Positions 1 through 7,943 of a DNA stretch of 64,000 bases are shown piece by piece (position 1 is the first letter of the stretch; every line of letters begins with the position of its first letter). The notes under the pieces are model-generated. The model was not told where the DNA came from and ran no database searches. It saw only the letters and a list, made by a program, of their open reading frames with translations. Source of the DNA: AV40 sp035568175 (GTDB taxonomy: Bacteria > Verrucomicrobiota > Verrucomicrobiia > Chthoniobacterales > UBA10450). The position numbers and the translations under genes were made by a program. The DNA is taken from positions 62,001 through 126,000 of the forward strand of contig DATMON010000003.1 in the NCBI GenBank assembly GCA_035568175.1, given 5' to 3'.

Positions 1-738
1 TTTTCCGAACATGTCCGTGGCTGGCTCGCTTACACCGACGAAGTTCCCAAGGCTCTTGCTCATCTTTGTCACGCCATCGAGCCCTTCCAGGATCGGCATG
101 GTTAGAACAACCTGCTGCGCCTGGTTTTCCTCTTTTTGGAAATCGCGCCCCACTAAAATGTTGAAGAGCTGATCAGTCCCGCCGAGCTCTACGTCGGCCC
201 GCACCATGACCGAATCCCAGCCCTGCATTATCGGGTATTGAATCTCGTGCGCGTGGATTGGCTGTTGATTGTCGATCCGTCCGCGGAAATCTTCTCGCTG
301 CAGCATTTGTTGAAGTGTGACCCGGCTGTTCAGCCGAATCACATCCTCGTACGACATGGCGCGGAACCAATCGCCATTGCAAACGGTCTCAGTGCGACCA
401 GGATCGAGAATCTTGAAGGCTTGCTCCCTATACGTCTGCGCATTGTGGGTCACCTCTTTATGCGTCAAATGCGGTCGCGTTGCCGACCGCCCGCTCGGAT
501 CGCCAATCATTCCGGTAAAGTCGCCGATAATCAGAACAGCTTGATGTCCGAGGTCCTGAAATTCCCGCAGCTTCCTCAGCACCACTGCGTGACCGAGGTG
601 AATGTCGGCTGTCGTCGGGTCGACACCGAGCTTGACGCGAAGCGGCCGCTCGAGAGCCAGCTTTTCGCGCAGCTCAGCTTCGCTAATGATTTGCGCAGTG
701 CCTTTTTTTAGAAACGCCAGGGCCTCATCAGGTCGCAT
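1..738 (-). CDS. tyrS: Tyrosyl-tRNA synthetase, 3' end beyond the window
   Basis: This class I aminoacyl-tRNA synthetase charges tRNA-Tyr with tyrosine in the cytoplasm. The minus strand is open for 246 codons from the ATG at 738 to the window edge. The translation shows the ATP-binding HIGH motif as HLGH after GVDPTTAD (about residue 40), the tyrosine-pocket stretch QPIHAHEIQYPIMQGWD, then GGTDQLFN, and KMSKS as GVTKMSKSLGN close to the edge. The C-terminal anticodon-binding and S4-like part is missing only because the window ends. It lies 35 bases downstream of a secreted-protein gene on the same strand and may be co-transcribed with it. Identity is firm. Confidence 0.96.
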   Translation of the reverse strand, partial: MRPDEALAFLKKGTAQIISEAELREKLALERPLRVKLGVDPTTADIHLGHAVVLRKLREFQDLGHQAVLIIGDFTGMIGDPSGRSATRPHLTHKEVTHNAQTYREQAFKILDPGRTETVCNGDWFRAMSYEDVIRLNSRVTLQQMLQREDFRGRIDNQQPIHAHEIQYPIMQGWDSVMVRADVELGGTDQLFNILVGRDFQKEENQAQQVVLTMPILEGLDGVTKMSKSLGNFVGVSEPATDMFGK

Positions 739-773
739 GATTCACTATGGAATAGTGCAACTGCCGAAGCGCG

Positions 774-1280
774 CTATTTATTTTTATTCAACAGCTCCCG
801 CACCTGGTCGATGGTCATTGGCGGATTCTGCCGATCCAACGATTTTTGACTTTTGCCCTGTTCCCGAAACTGATGTTGGTCCGCAAATATTCGGCTGACG
901 TTAGCTTCGAGAGAAACATTCGCCCTGTGAATGTCGCGAACGGGCGATGATTCCACCGGGCCGCGGATGTTGGCGCTTCGATATTGTGTCGAGGAAACTG
1001 TGCGTCCCACGCTGGTTGAGCGGGAAGGATATTCCCTGGTGGTAAGCGTGGGCGTATCGGCGAATGATTTCTCCACACGGTTTGGCTGCAGCAAAAATGT
1101 TCCAACACTGCTGCGACGCTGGACTATGGCAGACCCGACGACAAATCTTTTGCCCTGAGCGTTGTTCTGAAGCTCCATGTCCGGCCTAAGCAGGCGATCG
1201 ACCAGGCTGGGCTCCTGCTGTTGCGCCCAGCTTGCCGAAAAACAGAAGCAGGTTAGACAAATTGTCAGCCGCGACCGCAC
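774..1280 (-). CDS. Secreted hypothetical protein
   Basis: Not recognised. The 168-residue product begins with a typical signal peptide (MRSR, a hydrophobic core, SWA-QQQ; cleavage near residue 19), so it is probably periplasmic. The mature part is polar, rich in Arg, Ser and Gln, with no cysteine and no membrane segment. It ends in a short helical stretch (TIDQVRELLNKNK). It precedes tyrS on the same strand with a 35-base gap. The ATG is preferred because it starts directly at the signal peptide. Real coding is likely because the signal peptide is good and no competing frame on either strand is convincing. Confidence 0.7.
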   Translation of the reverse strand: MRSRLTICLTCFCFSASWAQQQEPSLVDRLLRPDMELQNNAQGKRFVVGSAIVQRRSSVGTFLLQPNRVEKSFADTPTLTTREYPSRSTSVGRTVSSTQYRSANIRGPVESSPVRDIHRANVSLEANVSRIFADQHQFREQGKSQKSLDRQNPPMTIDQVRELLNKNK

Positions 1281-1391
1281 GTCTCTTAAAGTCGTAAAGC
1301 GGAGGTTCGCTTGTAAAGCAAATTATGACCAGCAGCCGATCAACCTGCGACGATGAATCGGCTTTCGCTCACGATTCTTCTCTCGACGGCT

Positions 1392-2036
1392 TTAGCGGCC
1401 AAGAGCTGCACGCAAATTCGCGGCGCCCGCCGGCGCGGGCGCACGCCCATTCAAAATATCGTAAGCAGAAACAGGGCGTCCATAGTACTCCTGATTCGCT
1501 CCCTTGCGCGTGCCAATCACAGCGCCTTCCAGCGAGGCGCCGATAAAAAGGCCTTTCGATTTACTGTAGGTATAAATTGCCGCTCTCGGTGTCACGTCGG
1601 CTTCAGCCGCGCGTCCCACTGGTCCCGCGGCAACGCTCGCATCCGCGCCCAGGGTCACGTTTCCTCCTTTGGAGAATGCGCGAACGGCGCGTTCATTGTT
1701 AAGCACGATGACAAAATCGGTGACTTGCGCACCGATCTGCGGCCCGAAACCGGCGCCGCCGGTACCGATGAATGACGGGCCGGACCAACCATGCCCGGTT
1801 CGCGCTACAACCACGCCTTCGCCAGCTTTCCCACTGAAAAAGAAGCCAGCTTTGACCACACTGATGATGGCAAGGCCACGCGCATTTCGGAGAATGCGCG
1901 GCGGAATGCCTTTCTCAGGAATATGGCGAAACTCGCGGACCGTGACGGCCGAACGATCGACTGTGTCTTGCTCGGTCGCGTTCGCCGCGATCAGTGATAA
2001 AGAAGAGATTGTTAGAATGAGGAATAACTTTTTCAT
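1392..2036 (-). CDS. SYLF (Ysc84/DUF500) domain secreted protein
   Basis: The 214-residue protein has a signal peptide (residues 1-20, ending AANA) followed by a SYLF/Ysc84 domain. Visible family features are IPPRILRNARGLAIISVVKAGF near residue 45, a glycine-rich GKAGEGVVVAR stretch, then GWSGPSFIGTGGAGFGPQIG and DFVIVLNN, and the terminal SKSKGLFIGASLEG with EYYGR. The family binds phospholipids (phosphoinositides in eukaryotic members); in bacteria these are exported proteins of unclear function. It is a single gene divergent from tadA. The Ala/Pro-rich tail is not part of the domain. The domain call is confident; the function is not known. Confidence 0.88.
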   Translation of the reverse strand: MKKLFLILTISSLSLIAANATEQDTVDRSAVTVREFRHIPEKGIPPRILRNARGLAIISVVKAGFFFSGKAGEGVVVARTGHGWSGPSFIGTGGAGFGPQIGAQVTDFVIVLNNERAVRAFSKGGNVTLGADASVAAGPVGRAAEADVTPRAAIYTYSKSKGLFIGASLEGAVIGTRKGANQEYYGRPVSAYDILNGRAPAPAGAANLRAALGR

Positions 2037-2132
2037 TGGTCTACAAGTACTTCGTCAGCTTAAGGCTGCGTGGACGTGTCTTTTCGACGAAAATGTCGAT
2101 CTTCCACGATCGTTAGGCAAACGCCGGTGACC

Positions 2133-2609
2133 ATGGAATTGGACGAAACCTTTATGCAAGAGGCGTTGCGTTTGGCGATGAAAGCGCGCGCAACGGACGA
2201 AGTTCCAGTCGGCGCGGTCGTTGTTCGGCAAGGCAAAATTATCTCGCGCGCATACAATCAAGTCGAGCTGCTCAAAGACGCGACGGCTCACGCCGAAATG
2301 CTCGCATTGACCGCAGCCGAGGCCGCTGTCGGCGACTGGCGCCTGACTGACTGCGATCTTTATGTAACCAAGGAACCTTGCCCAATGTGTGCCGGGGCGA
2401 TTATCCATACCCGAATTCGGCGGGTAATTTTTGGCTGCCCGGACGTTCGCGCCGGAGCCGCAGGCACGGTAATGAATTTGCTCCAACACAACGCGCTCAA
2501 TCATCGATGCCAGATCACGAGCGGCGTTTTACAAAACGAGTGCGCTTCAATTCTGCAGGATTTCTTCCGCGAAAAACGCGCTACCATCGAGGACGACGCC
2601 GCTAGGTGA
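2133..2609 (+). CDS. tadA: tRNA-specific adenosine deaminase TadA
   Basis: This zinc-dependent deaminase converts adenosine 34 to inosine in tRNA-Arg(ACG). The 158-residue protein has the CDA-fold signature: HAE (zinc-ligand His and catalytic Glu) around residue 57, and PCPMCAGA (two zinc-ligand Cys) around residue 87, followed by RIRRVIFGC typical of TadA. The ATG at 2133 is chosen over an upstream in-frame codon at 2070 because MELDETFMQEALRLA matches the normal family N-terminus and the extra residues have no counterpart. It is monocistronic; 134 bases separate it from the first kinase. Confidence 0.95.
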   Translation: MELDETFMQEALRLAMKARATDEVPVGAVVVRQGKIISRAYNQVELLKDATAHAEMLALTAAEAAVGDWRLTDCDLYVTKEPCPMCAGAIIHTRIRRVIFGCPDVRAGAAGTVMNLLQHNALNHRCQITSGVLQNECASILQDFFREKRATIEDDAAR

Positions 2610-2625
2610 GTTCGTGCCGTTTTCC

Positions 2626-2643
2626 GGAGGCGCCTCCTAGGAG
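2626..2643. repeat. Two overlapping palindromes between tadA and the kinase
   Basis: GGAGGCGCCTCC (2626-2637) is a perfect 12-base palindrome and overlaps the perfect 10-base palindrome CTCCTAGGAG (2634-2643). No T-run follows, so this is not a standard terminator. It could be a hairpin at the end of the tadA message or a protein-binding site. Its role is unknown. Confidence 0.4.
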
Positions 2644-2705
2644 TCTAACCTACACGGCAAATCCATGTTTCCCTGGCATACTCCAGCGAGCGACCGGACT
2701 TTTTA

Positions 2706-2732
2706 CTTTATAAGCGCAGCTGAAGTCGTTAG
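2706..2732 (+). promoter_or_regulatory. Shared kinase promoter-like element, copy A
   Basis: CTTTAT (2706-2711), a 17-base spacer and TTAG (2729-2732) stand 38 bases before the GTG at 2744. The same two boxes with the same spacer precede the kinases at 11683, 15606, 35402 and 38674. The position fits a -35/-10 pair driving a leaderless transcript that starts at the GTG. Confidence 0.65.
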
Positions 2733-2743
2733 TCTTGAAGGTC

Positions 2744-4942
2744 GTGAGTAATGCTGCTCCCGGCAACGGATTGGATGCGACGGCGCGCGAATTAACGGTT
2801 GGTCAAAAACTGTTCAACCGCTACACCCTCAAACGGACGCTGGGCCGCGGTGGAATGGGCATTGTCTGGCTGGCGCGCGATGAGGAATTAGAGCGCGACG
2901 TGGCGCTCAAATTTCTGCCAGACCTGATTATTCACGATCGTGCCGTGCTCGGTGATCTGAAGCGTGAGACGCGGCGGAGCCTGGAGCTGACTCACAAGAA
3001 CATCGTTCGGATTTACGATTTCGTGCATGACGATGTGTCAGGCTGCATCTCAATGGAGTATGTCGACGGGGATACCCTGTCGAATTTGCGGGCGGACAAA
3101 CCGCACAAGGTTTTTGAGCCCAAAGAATTGAAGGAGTGGGTAAGCGAGCTTTGCGATGCGCTGGACTATGCTCATAATCATGCACGCATCGTCCATCGCG
3201 ATCTCAAACCTTCGAACTTGATGGTAAATCAACGAGGCGATCTCAAAGTCGCCGACTTCGGCATCGCCCGCAGCTTGAGCGACTCGATGAGCATGTTGAC
3301 GACCGAAACCGGGAAGAGCGGCACGCTTCTTTACATGAGTCCGCAGCAACTCGATGGCGAACGCGGTGATCATCTTGACGATGTCTATTCGCTCGGCGCC
3401 AGCATTTACGAATTGCTCACGAGCAGACCGCCATTCTATTCCGGCAACATCGATCGGCAGATACGCGAGAAAGTTGCGCCCTCCATGACGCAACGGCGTA
3501 AAGACCTTGAGGTTGAAGGCGGACCAATTGATGAAGCCTGGGAAGAGGTTGTGCGAAAGTGTCTGGCAAAAGATCGAACGAAGCGGCCACAATCTATCAC
3601 CGAAATTGCGCGGCAGCTCGAGGTTCCGTCGCCAAAAACGCGTCGTGGCGCGCACGATGCCCCGGCTCAACCGGGTAAGTGGGGCAGCGTAATTGGAGCG
3701 GTAATGATTATCTCAATGATCGCGGCCGGCGGCTGGTATTTCGGATTTTATCGCAATTTCACCAAAGCGCCGACGGCCGTGACTAGCGAAGTAGCACCGG
3801 CCGCAGCCCAACCGGCTTCGACAACTGCCGCCGCACCTCCAATCCCGGCGGCTCCTGCTGTAGGTGGTTTCGTCGTAGATACGTCGCCTTCTGGCGCAAC
3901 AGTAACGCTTGCCGGAAAGGATGTCGGTAAGACACCGGCCACATTCAAAGATATTCGTCCCGGCAGGTATCCAATGCGCCTCGTTCTTGATGGCTATGAC
4001 CCAATCGAAAAAGAAGTGGAGGTGAAGGAAAACGAATTTACAAACTTGGGTAGCATTACCCTGTCGCGCGCAAAAGCAGTAATGGAGCTCAGCAGTGAGC
4101 CGTCGGGCGCCAAGGTTTTCCTTAATGGTGCTCTTATCGGCACAACCCCGATGCGACGCGAGGACCTGACACCGGGCGAGGCAACCTATGTCCTCTTTCT
4201 TGAGGGTTATCTGCCGCGCGAAGTCAAAGCCAGCCTCGATCCCAGACAGATCTTTAAAAAAGAAGTGCCCTTGATGGCAATCGCATCGATGTATGCCGGA
4301 ACAATTCACGAGAAGAACAATTACAATTCATTCACGCCCTATAGCGTGCCACTCACGATCACACTGGCCTCCGATCTCAAGTCGGGCACGATGACGCAAA
4401 GCGGCAAGCGTGGAGACTTCGTGGTGCGATTCAATGGAGTGTGGGAGGGAACCGAGTTGCACGCCGTCACCGGCGACGTGATTTCGCAACCTAGCGCGAT
4501 CAAATGGACCCCGGAGGCGTTTACGTTGCGCTTTGCCGAGGACGGAAAGCGAGGGTCCTACCTATGTGTGGGGGAAGGAAAAACCTATTCCGCAGACTTG
4601 TCGGCAGAGTCGGCAAACGCAGCCACGGCGAGTTCAATTTATAAGGGAACAATTGATAAGTACAGCAGTTCGCCACGACCGCTCACAATTAATTTATCCG
4701 CTGACCGCAAATCCGGAACCATGACCCAAAGCAGCAAGTCCGGCGACGTGGTGGTGCGATTCAATGGAGTGTGGGACGGCGCAATATTGCACGCGGTGAC
4801 CGATGAAGTACTCTCAAAGCCGGCGAACATTAAGTGGGACCCCGAATCTTTCACATTACGTTTCGAGGCTGGCGGGCGAAGCGGCAGTTACGAGTGCAAG
4901 GCTGAAGGGCACACCTATACCGCACAGCTATCTGCGCCGTGA
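2744..4942 (+). CDS. PEGA-domain Ser/Thr protein kinase (copy 1)
   Basis: Membrane-anchored Hanks-type kinase of 732 residues. Cytoplasmic kinase domain about 20-290: glycine loop LGRGGMGIVWLARD, ATP lysine in VALKFLP, catalytic VHRDLKPSNLM and metal-binding VADFGIARS. A single membrane helix lies near 315-335 (SVIGAVMIISMIAAGGWYF). Outside are two PEGA domains (about 365-515) and two copies of a roughly 95-residue beta domain with GTMTQS, VVRFNGVW and SY.C...G..Y.A.LS. GTG at 2744 is preferred over TTG at 2735 because all five kinases in the window then start with GTG 36-38 bases after the shared promoter box. Its stop overlaps the start of the next gene (GTGA), so the two are probably translationally coupled. 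Confidence 0.95.
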   Translation: MSNAAPGNGLDATARELTVGQKLFNRYTLKRTLGRGGMGIVWLARDEELERDVALKFLPDLIIHDRAVLGDLKRETRRSLELTHKNIVRIYDFVHDDVSGCISMEYVDGDTLSNLRADKPHKVFEPKELKEWVSELCDALDYAHNHARIVHRDLKPSNLMVNQRGDLKVADFGIARSLSDSMSMLTTETGKSGTLLYMSPQQLDGERGDHLDDVYSLGASIYELLTSRPPFYSGNIDRQIREKVAPSMTQRRKDLEVEGGPIDEAWEEVVRKCLAKDRTKRPQSITEIARQLEVPSPKTRRGAHDAPAQPGKWGSVIGAVMIISMIAAGGWYFGFYRNFTKAPTAVTSEVAPAAAQPASTTAAAPPIPAAPAVGGFVVDTSPSGATVTLAGKDVGKTPATFKDIRPGRYPMRLVLDGYDPIEKEVEVKENEFTNLGSITLSRAKAVMELSSEPSGAKVFLNGALIGTTPMRREDLTPGEATYVLFLEGYLPREVKASLDPRQIFKKEVPLMAIASMYAGTIHEKNNYNSFTPYSVPLTITLASDLKSGTMTQSGKRGDFVVRFNGVWEGTELHAVTGDVISQPSAIKWTPEAFTLRFAEDGKRGSYLCVGEGKTYSADLSAESANAATASSIYKGTIDKYSSSPRPLTINLSADRKSGTMTQSSKSGDVVVRFNGVWDGAILHAVTDEVLSKPANIKWDPESFTLRFEAGGRSGSYECKAEGHTYTAQLSAP

Positions 4943-5394
4943 CGCCATCGATCTTGCGCAGAGCGCCCTGCTATCTTGTCGTCGTTGCGTTGCTCTTATT
5001 AACAGCGCATCGACTTCCCGCACCGATTTCAGAAGAGTCAACTCCGACTCCGCTGCCGGAACAGCCGCCTTCGCCGTCAGAGACCGCATCAAATTCGTCG
5101 TCTATCTCAGCTTGGCCAGGCGAAGTATTCCCAGAAACTCGGATCCGTGTGTTGAAAGCAGCAGATGTCGCCTTATGGGACACCGAAAAGTTACGCTACG
5201 CGATTAATGAAATGTACGCCAGAGGTGGGTATGATTTTCGAATACCTGAAATCAAGCAGATCTTCCTACGGCTCCCTTGGTACCGCGAGCGCTTGGTGAA
5301 TGGCCGGACTCAAGACGAAGCTTACGCGCACCTATCGGCGCTGGAAAGAACGAATCTCGAGCTTCTACAGGGCACTCGTCGCCAAAAACAGTAG
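4939..5394 (+). CDS. RLPAPI-leader protein with YARHG domain
   Basis: Small exported protein of 151 residues. An N-terminal hydrophobic segment (about 9-23) runs into HRLPAPISEE (24-33), then a Pro/Thr/Ser-rich linker. Residues about 75-125 form a YARHG domain: WDTEKLRYAINEMYARGGYD, followed by FRIPEIKQIFLRLPWY; the usual YARHG reads YARGG here. YARHG is a presumed extracytoplasmic domain of unknown ligand. The GTG start overlaps the kinase stop by four bases, which links the protein to that kinase. The leader motif recurs in nine other genes of the window. Confidence 0.85.
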   Translation: MTPSILRRAPCYLVVVALLLLTAHRLPAPISEESTPTPLPEQPPSPSETASNSSSISAWPGEVFPETRIRVLKAADVALWDTEKLRYAINEMYARGGYDFRIPEIKQIFLRLPWYRERLVNGRTQDEAYAHLSALERTNLELLQGTRRQKQ

Positions 5395-5397
5395 TCA

Positions 5398-6123
5398 ATG
5401 AAACCTCTCATCGCGTCCTTAGTGCTTGCGCTTTTATTCCACCTCGCGATGGCGGAGAGCTCGCGTGAATCCTCGGACGATGCACCGAAAGCAGCGCGCA
5501 TGTTTCGCGTTTGTATTGACCCTGGCCACCCGAGTGAAAAGAATGATGGACTCGCGTTAACAAATGGTCTGCGAGAAGCTTCAGTGAACTGGCAAGTCTC
5601 GGTTTTATTACAACGGGAGCTTGAAAACGACGGCATCAACGTGGTGATGACGAAGAAGAGCGAAGGCGAGTTTGTGACGAATGAAAATCGAGCGGCCATC
5701 GCAAACGGAACGCGCGCCGATCTATTTTTGCGCCTGCACGCTGACGCCGGCAGCTCAACTGGATTCACCATTTACTATCCGCGTAAAGAAGGCTCGATTC
5801 ACGGCACGACTGGGCCGGGCGCAGATGTACTGAGATCCTCGGCGGCGGCAGCCAAGCTGTTCCATCGATCATTTGCCGACGCGCTCCATGGCAAATTGCG
5901 AGACAATGGTATTCGCGGTGATGAAGAGACTCTTATCGGCGGCCAGCAAGGCGCGTTGACAGGCTCAATTTTTAGCAAGGTGCCGACGATTTTGATTGAG
6001 ATGGTATTCCTCACCAATCCGGCCGATGCTGAATGGATCAAACAGGAATCAAACCGGATCGTGATGGCAAGAGCTCTCGCGGCGGGCGTACTCGCCATTC
6101 GCAGCGGGAATAAAGAACCTTGA
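5398..6123 (+). CDS. N-acetylmuramoyl-L-alanine amidase, Amidase_3 family
   Basis: Zinc amidase that cleaves the bond between MurNAc and the stem peptide of peptidoglycan. The 241-residue protein has a signal peptide (1-19, ending AMA) and one Amidase_3 domain. Visible ligands are His in CIDPGHPS (about 42), Glu in LREASVNWQ, His in FLRLHADAG and the catalytic Glu in ILIEMVFLTNPADAEW near the C-terminus. There is no cell-wall-binding domain. It lies 3 bases after the YARHG gene and so probably belongs to the kinase transcript, which suggests envelope-directed work. Unlike its neighbours it has no RLPAPI motif. Confidence 0.93.
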   Translation: MKPLIASLVLALLFHLAMAESSRESSDDAPKAARMFRVCIDPGHPSEKNDGLALTNGLREASVNWQVSVLLQRELENDGINVVMTKKSEGEFVTNENRAAIANGTRADLFLRLHADAGSSTGFTIYYPRKEGSIHGTTGPGADVLRSSAAAAKLFHRSFADALHGKLRDNGIRGDEETLIGGQQGALTGSIFSKVPTILIEMVFLTNPADAEWIKQESNRIVMARALAAGVLAIRSGNKEP

Positions 6124-6143
6124 GGTCAAATTTTTCATCATCG

Positions 6144-6278
6144 GCTGAGCCTAACAACGGTCAATCGATGCAGCAGCCGTTCAGGCTGTGGTTTGCACGT
6201 GCTCAGAAGACGGCTGGATACGAATGCGATGGTAACGGGCGAAGGTTCAGCGCACAACTTTCCAGACCATCAAGCTGA
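6144..6278 (+). pseudogene. Remnant of a kinase C-terminal beta domain
   Basis: In the frame ending with TGA at 6276-6278 the translation keeps the tail signature of the kinase beta domain: F.L.F, then GYECDGNGRRFSAQLSRPSS, matching SYEC..EG.TYTAQLS at the end of kinase 1. Nothing kinase-like is seen further upstream. The stop overlaps the ATG of the next RLPAPI gene, the same stop/start arrangement as at 4939, so a kinase tail seems to have been copied together with its small partner gene. Confidence 0.6.
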
Positions 6279-6958
6279 TGAATGTCGCGATTCGTTGTCT
6301 TATGGTTGCTGGTCTGCTCACTGTCAGTGTGCATCGGCTGCCAGCGCCGATTTCTGAGGAAGAAAAACCAACCCCGGCTCCGCAAGAGGAAGCGCCAAAG
6401 CCGTCAACGAAATCGAAACGGAAGGCCGGAGAAAATTCTCAAGCGAGCAAACCGGCAGAAGCAACGAAGCCGAAGGAACCGTCGAAGCCAAAAGAACGTT
6501 TTGCCGGCACTTGGAGCGGATCGATCACAGAGTTTGTCTGGGGAACCTTTGACCTCACCCTTGTCATAAACGCTAGCGGAACGTCAGTGGTGATGCACTC
6601 AAAGTTTGGAACCGAAAACCACGCCGCCACCTGTGATGGAACCACGGTGACGTGGCGCCAAGGCGTCTTTAATGAAGTCGTTTGGACTTTTTCGCCCAAT
6701 AGCGACGCGACCGCTGCAGTGAGCGCTAATTCACCGCTCGGCATTCACAGCAACACAACTTTGCGAAGAACATCCACATCAACAGCCGTCCCACAACCTG
6801 TCGAAAAGATTCCGACCGCCAAGCCGGTGCCGGAAAGACCAGGCTTCGTCTACAATCCGTTCGATCCGACATCGCGCGTTTTCATCGACGTGCGCGGCAA
6901 ACCGTCCGGCTCAAAGCTTGTCGATCCAAAGTCGGGCAAAACCTTCATTGTTCCGTGA
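6278..6958 (+). CDS. RLPAPI-leader protein with GTW beta domain
   Basis: Exported protein of 226 residues: hydrophobic segment 3-18, HRLPAPISEEEKPTPAP at 19-35, a Lys/Pro/Glu linker, then a beta-rich domain at about 73-170. That domain starts FAGTWSGSI, has the central W (TVTWRQGV) and the SPNSD turn seen in its paralogues. After it comes a Pro-rich linker and a short unique tail containing GFVYNPFDPTSRV and ending KSGKTFIVP. The ATG overlaps the stop of the upstream kinase remnant. Function is unknown; the domain resembles small lipocalin-like or ligand-binding barrels only in pattern. Confidence 0.85.
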   Translation: MNVAIRCLMVAGLLTVSVHRLPAPISEEEKPTPAPQEEAPKPSTKSKRKAGENSQASKPAEATKPKEPSKPKERFAGTWSGSITEFVWGTFDLTLVINASGTSVVMHSKFGTENHAATCDGTTVTWRQGVFNEVVWTFSPNSDATAAVSANSPLGIHSNTTLRRTSTSTAVPQPVEKIPTAKPVPERPGFVYNPFDPTSRVFIDVRGKPSGSKLVDPKSGKTFIVP

Positions 6959-6973
6959 AAAGGTAAGATCGAC

Positions 6974-7468
6974 ATGCGCGCGACCGCACGATTTTGTTTC
7001 GTTTGTATTTTCCTATTCGCCGCCACCTATCGGCTTCCGGCGCCGATTGTTGAAGAGGAAAAGCCGACGCCAGCGCCAGCGGCAAAGCCGAGACCAAAGC
7101 GTACAGCAGAGACAAAATCAAATCGGGCTGTACAAACATCGACTACCAAATCCACTCCAACTCCCGTACCCTCAAAAAAATTCGCTGGCACTTGGTCGGG
7201 CATCATGCCGGAAGTTCCGTGGGGAAATATTCAAACGGAATTGATTGTCGATCCAACCGAAACAACGATGGAATGGCGGGACAGCCTCAGCTCAAAGCAC
7301 GGAACCGCGAAAGCAACTCTCGCTGGCGAAACGCTGTCTGCGCTGTTTCCCGGCTGGCCTCGACCCGTTTGGTCGATTACTCCCGACCCTGGCGGCAAGA
7401 CTGCGCACGTGCGACTGCAAGCATTTATGAACGACGACCACTCAGTGTTTAGAAGAGTTTCGCAATGA
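6974..7468 (+). CDS. RLPAPI-leader protein with GTW beta domain
   Basis: Exported protein of 164 residues. Hydrophobic segment 7-18, YRLPAPIVEEEKPTPAP at 19-35, a basic Pro-rich linker and a GTW domain from about 70: KFAGTWSGIMPEVPWGNI, then an ITPDPGGKTA turn near the C-terminus. It lies 15 bases after the previous family member and its stop overlaps the next gene by four bases (ATGA), so it sits inside a tight operon. The alanine/valine variant of the motif (IVEE rather than ISEE) is shared with the downstream members. Unknown function. Confidence 0.85.
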   Translation: MRATARFCFVCIFLFAATYRLPAPIVEEEKPTPAPAAKPRPKRTAETKSNRAVQTSTTKSTPTPVPSKKFAGTWSGIMPEVPWGNIQTELIVDPTETTMEWRDSLSSKHGTAKATLAGETLSALFPGWPRPVWSITPDPGGKTAHVRLQAFMNDDHSVFRRVSQ

Positions 7469-7932
7469 GCCGAAAGCTCGTCGTCGTTCTTGCGTTGTTG
7501 CTGATCTCGGTACATCGGCTTCCCGCGCCGATCTCGGAGGAAAATCCAACGCCTGCGCCGGAGCAATCCGCTAAACCGAAGGTCAAGCATTCGAAGCCGA
7601 AAGAAAAAAGCGAGGGCGACTCTGGCAAAGCCAAGTCCGAGTCGGAATCCACACCGCGCCCCTCCGGAAAAGCTCGGAACCTGGATGGCCCAAAGCCAAT
7701 ATTTCCTCCCGAAGCAGCGGGATTGCATCTGAGCGGAACCGGGAAGTACCTGCTCCAGTTCGATCAAAATACCGGACTGGTTACTGACGTCATAGTCAGC
7801 CAGTCCGCCGGCTCGCCGCTGCTTGACAATTCTGCCATCGCCGCCTTTCGGCAGTGGCATGAAGATCCGCACTGCGCCAAGGAAGTTACGATGACTATGA
7901 CGTTCGGGACTACGCAGCAAACGGCCGAATAG
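7465..7932 (+). CDS. RLPAPI-leader protein with TonB C-terminal-like domain
   Basis: Exported protein of 155 residues with hydrophobic segment 4-16, HRLPAPISEENPTPAP at 17-32, a Lys/Glu/Ser-rich linker, and a TonB_C-like domain at about 75-150: LSGTGKYLLQFDQNTGLVTD, VIVSQSAGSPLLDNSAIAAF and RQWHEDPHC. In classical TonB this domain contacts outer-membrane transporters; here there is no long N-terminal TonB anchor or ExbBD partner nearby, so an energy-coupling role is only a possibility. ATGA overlap with the preceding gene indicates coupled translation. Confidence 0.82.
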   Translation: MSRKLVVVLALLLISVHRLPAPISEENPTPAPEQSAKPKVKHSKPKEKSEGDSGKAKSESESTPRPSGKARNLDGPKPIFPPEAAGLHLSGTGKYLLQFDQNTGLVTDVIVSQSAGSPLLDNSAIAAFRQWHEDPHCAKEVTMTMTFGTTQQTAE

Positions 7933-7943
7933 TAGCTCCAACT

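Noticed and set aside
238..898. Plus-strand open frames in the first 900 bases
   Set aside because: They run antisense to tyrS, whose minus-strand frame carries HIGH and KMSKS motifs.
5013..5040. RLPAPI motif as a sortase (LPXTG) signal
   Set aside because: The motif is N-terminal, directly after the hydrophobic segment, with no threonine-glycine and no C-terminal anchor.
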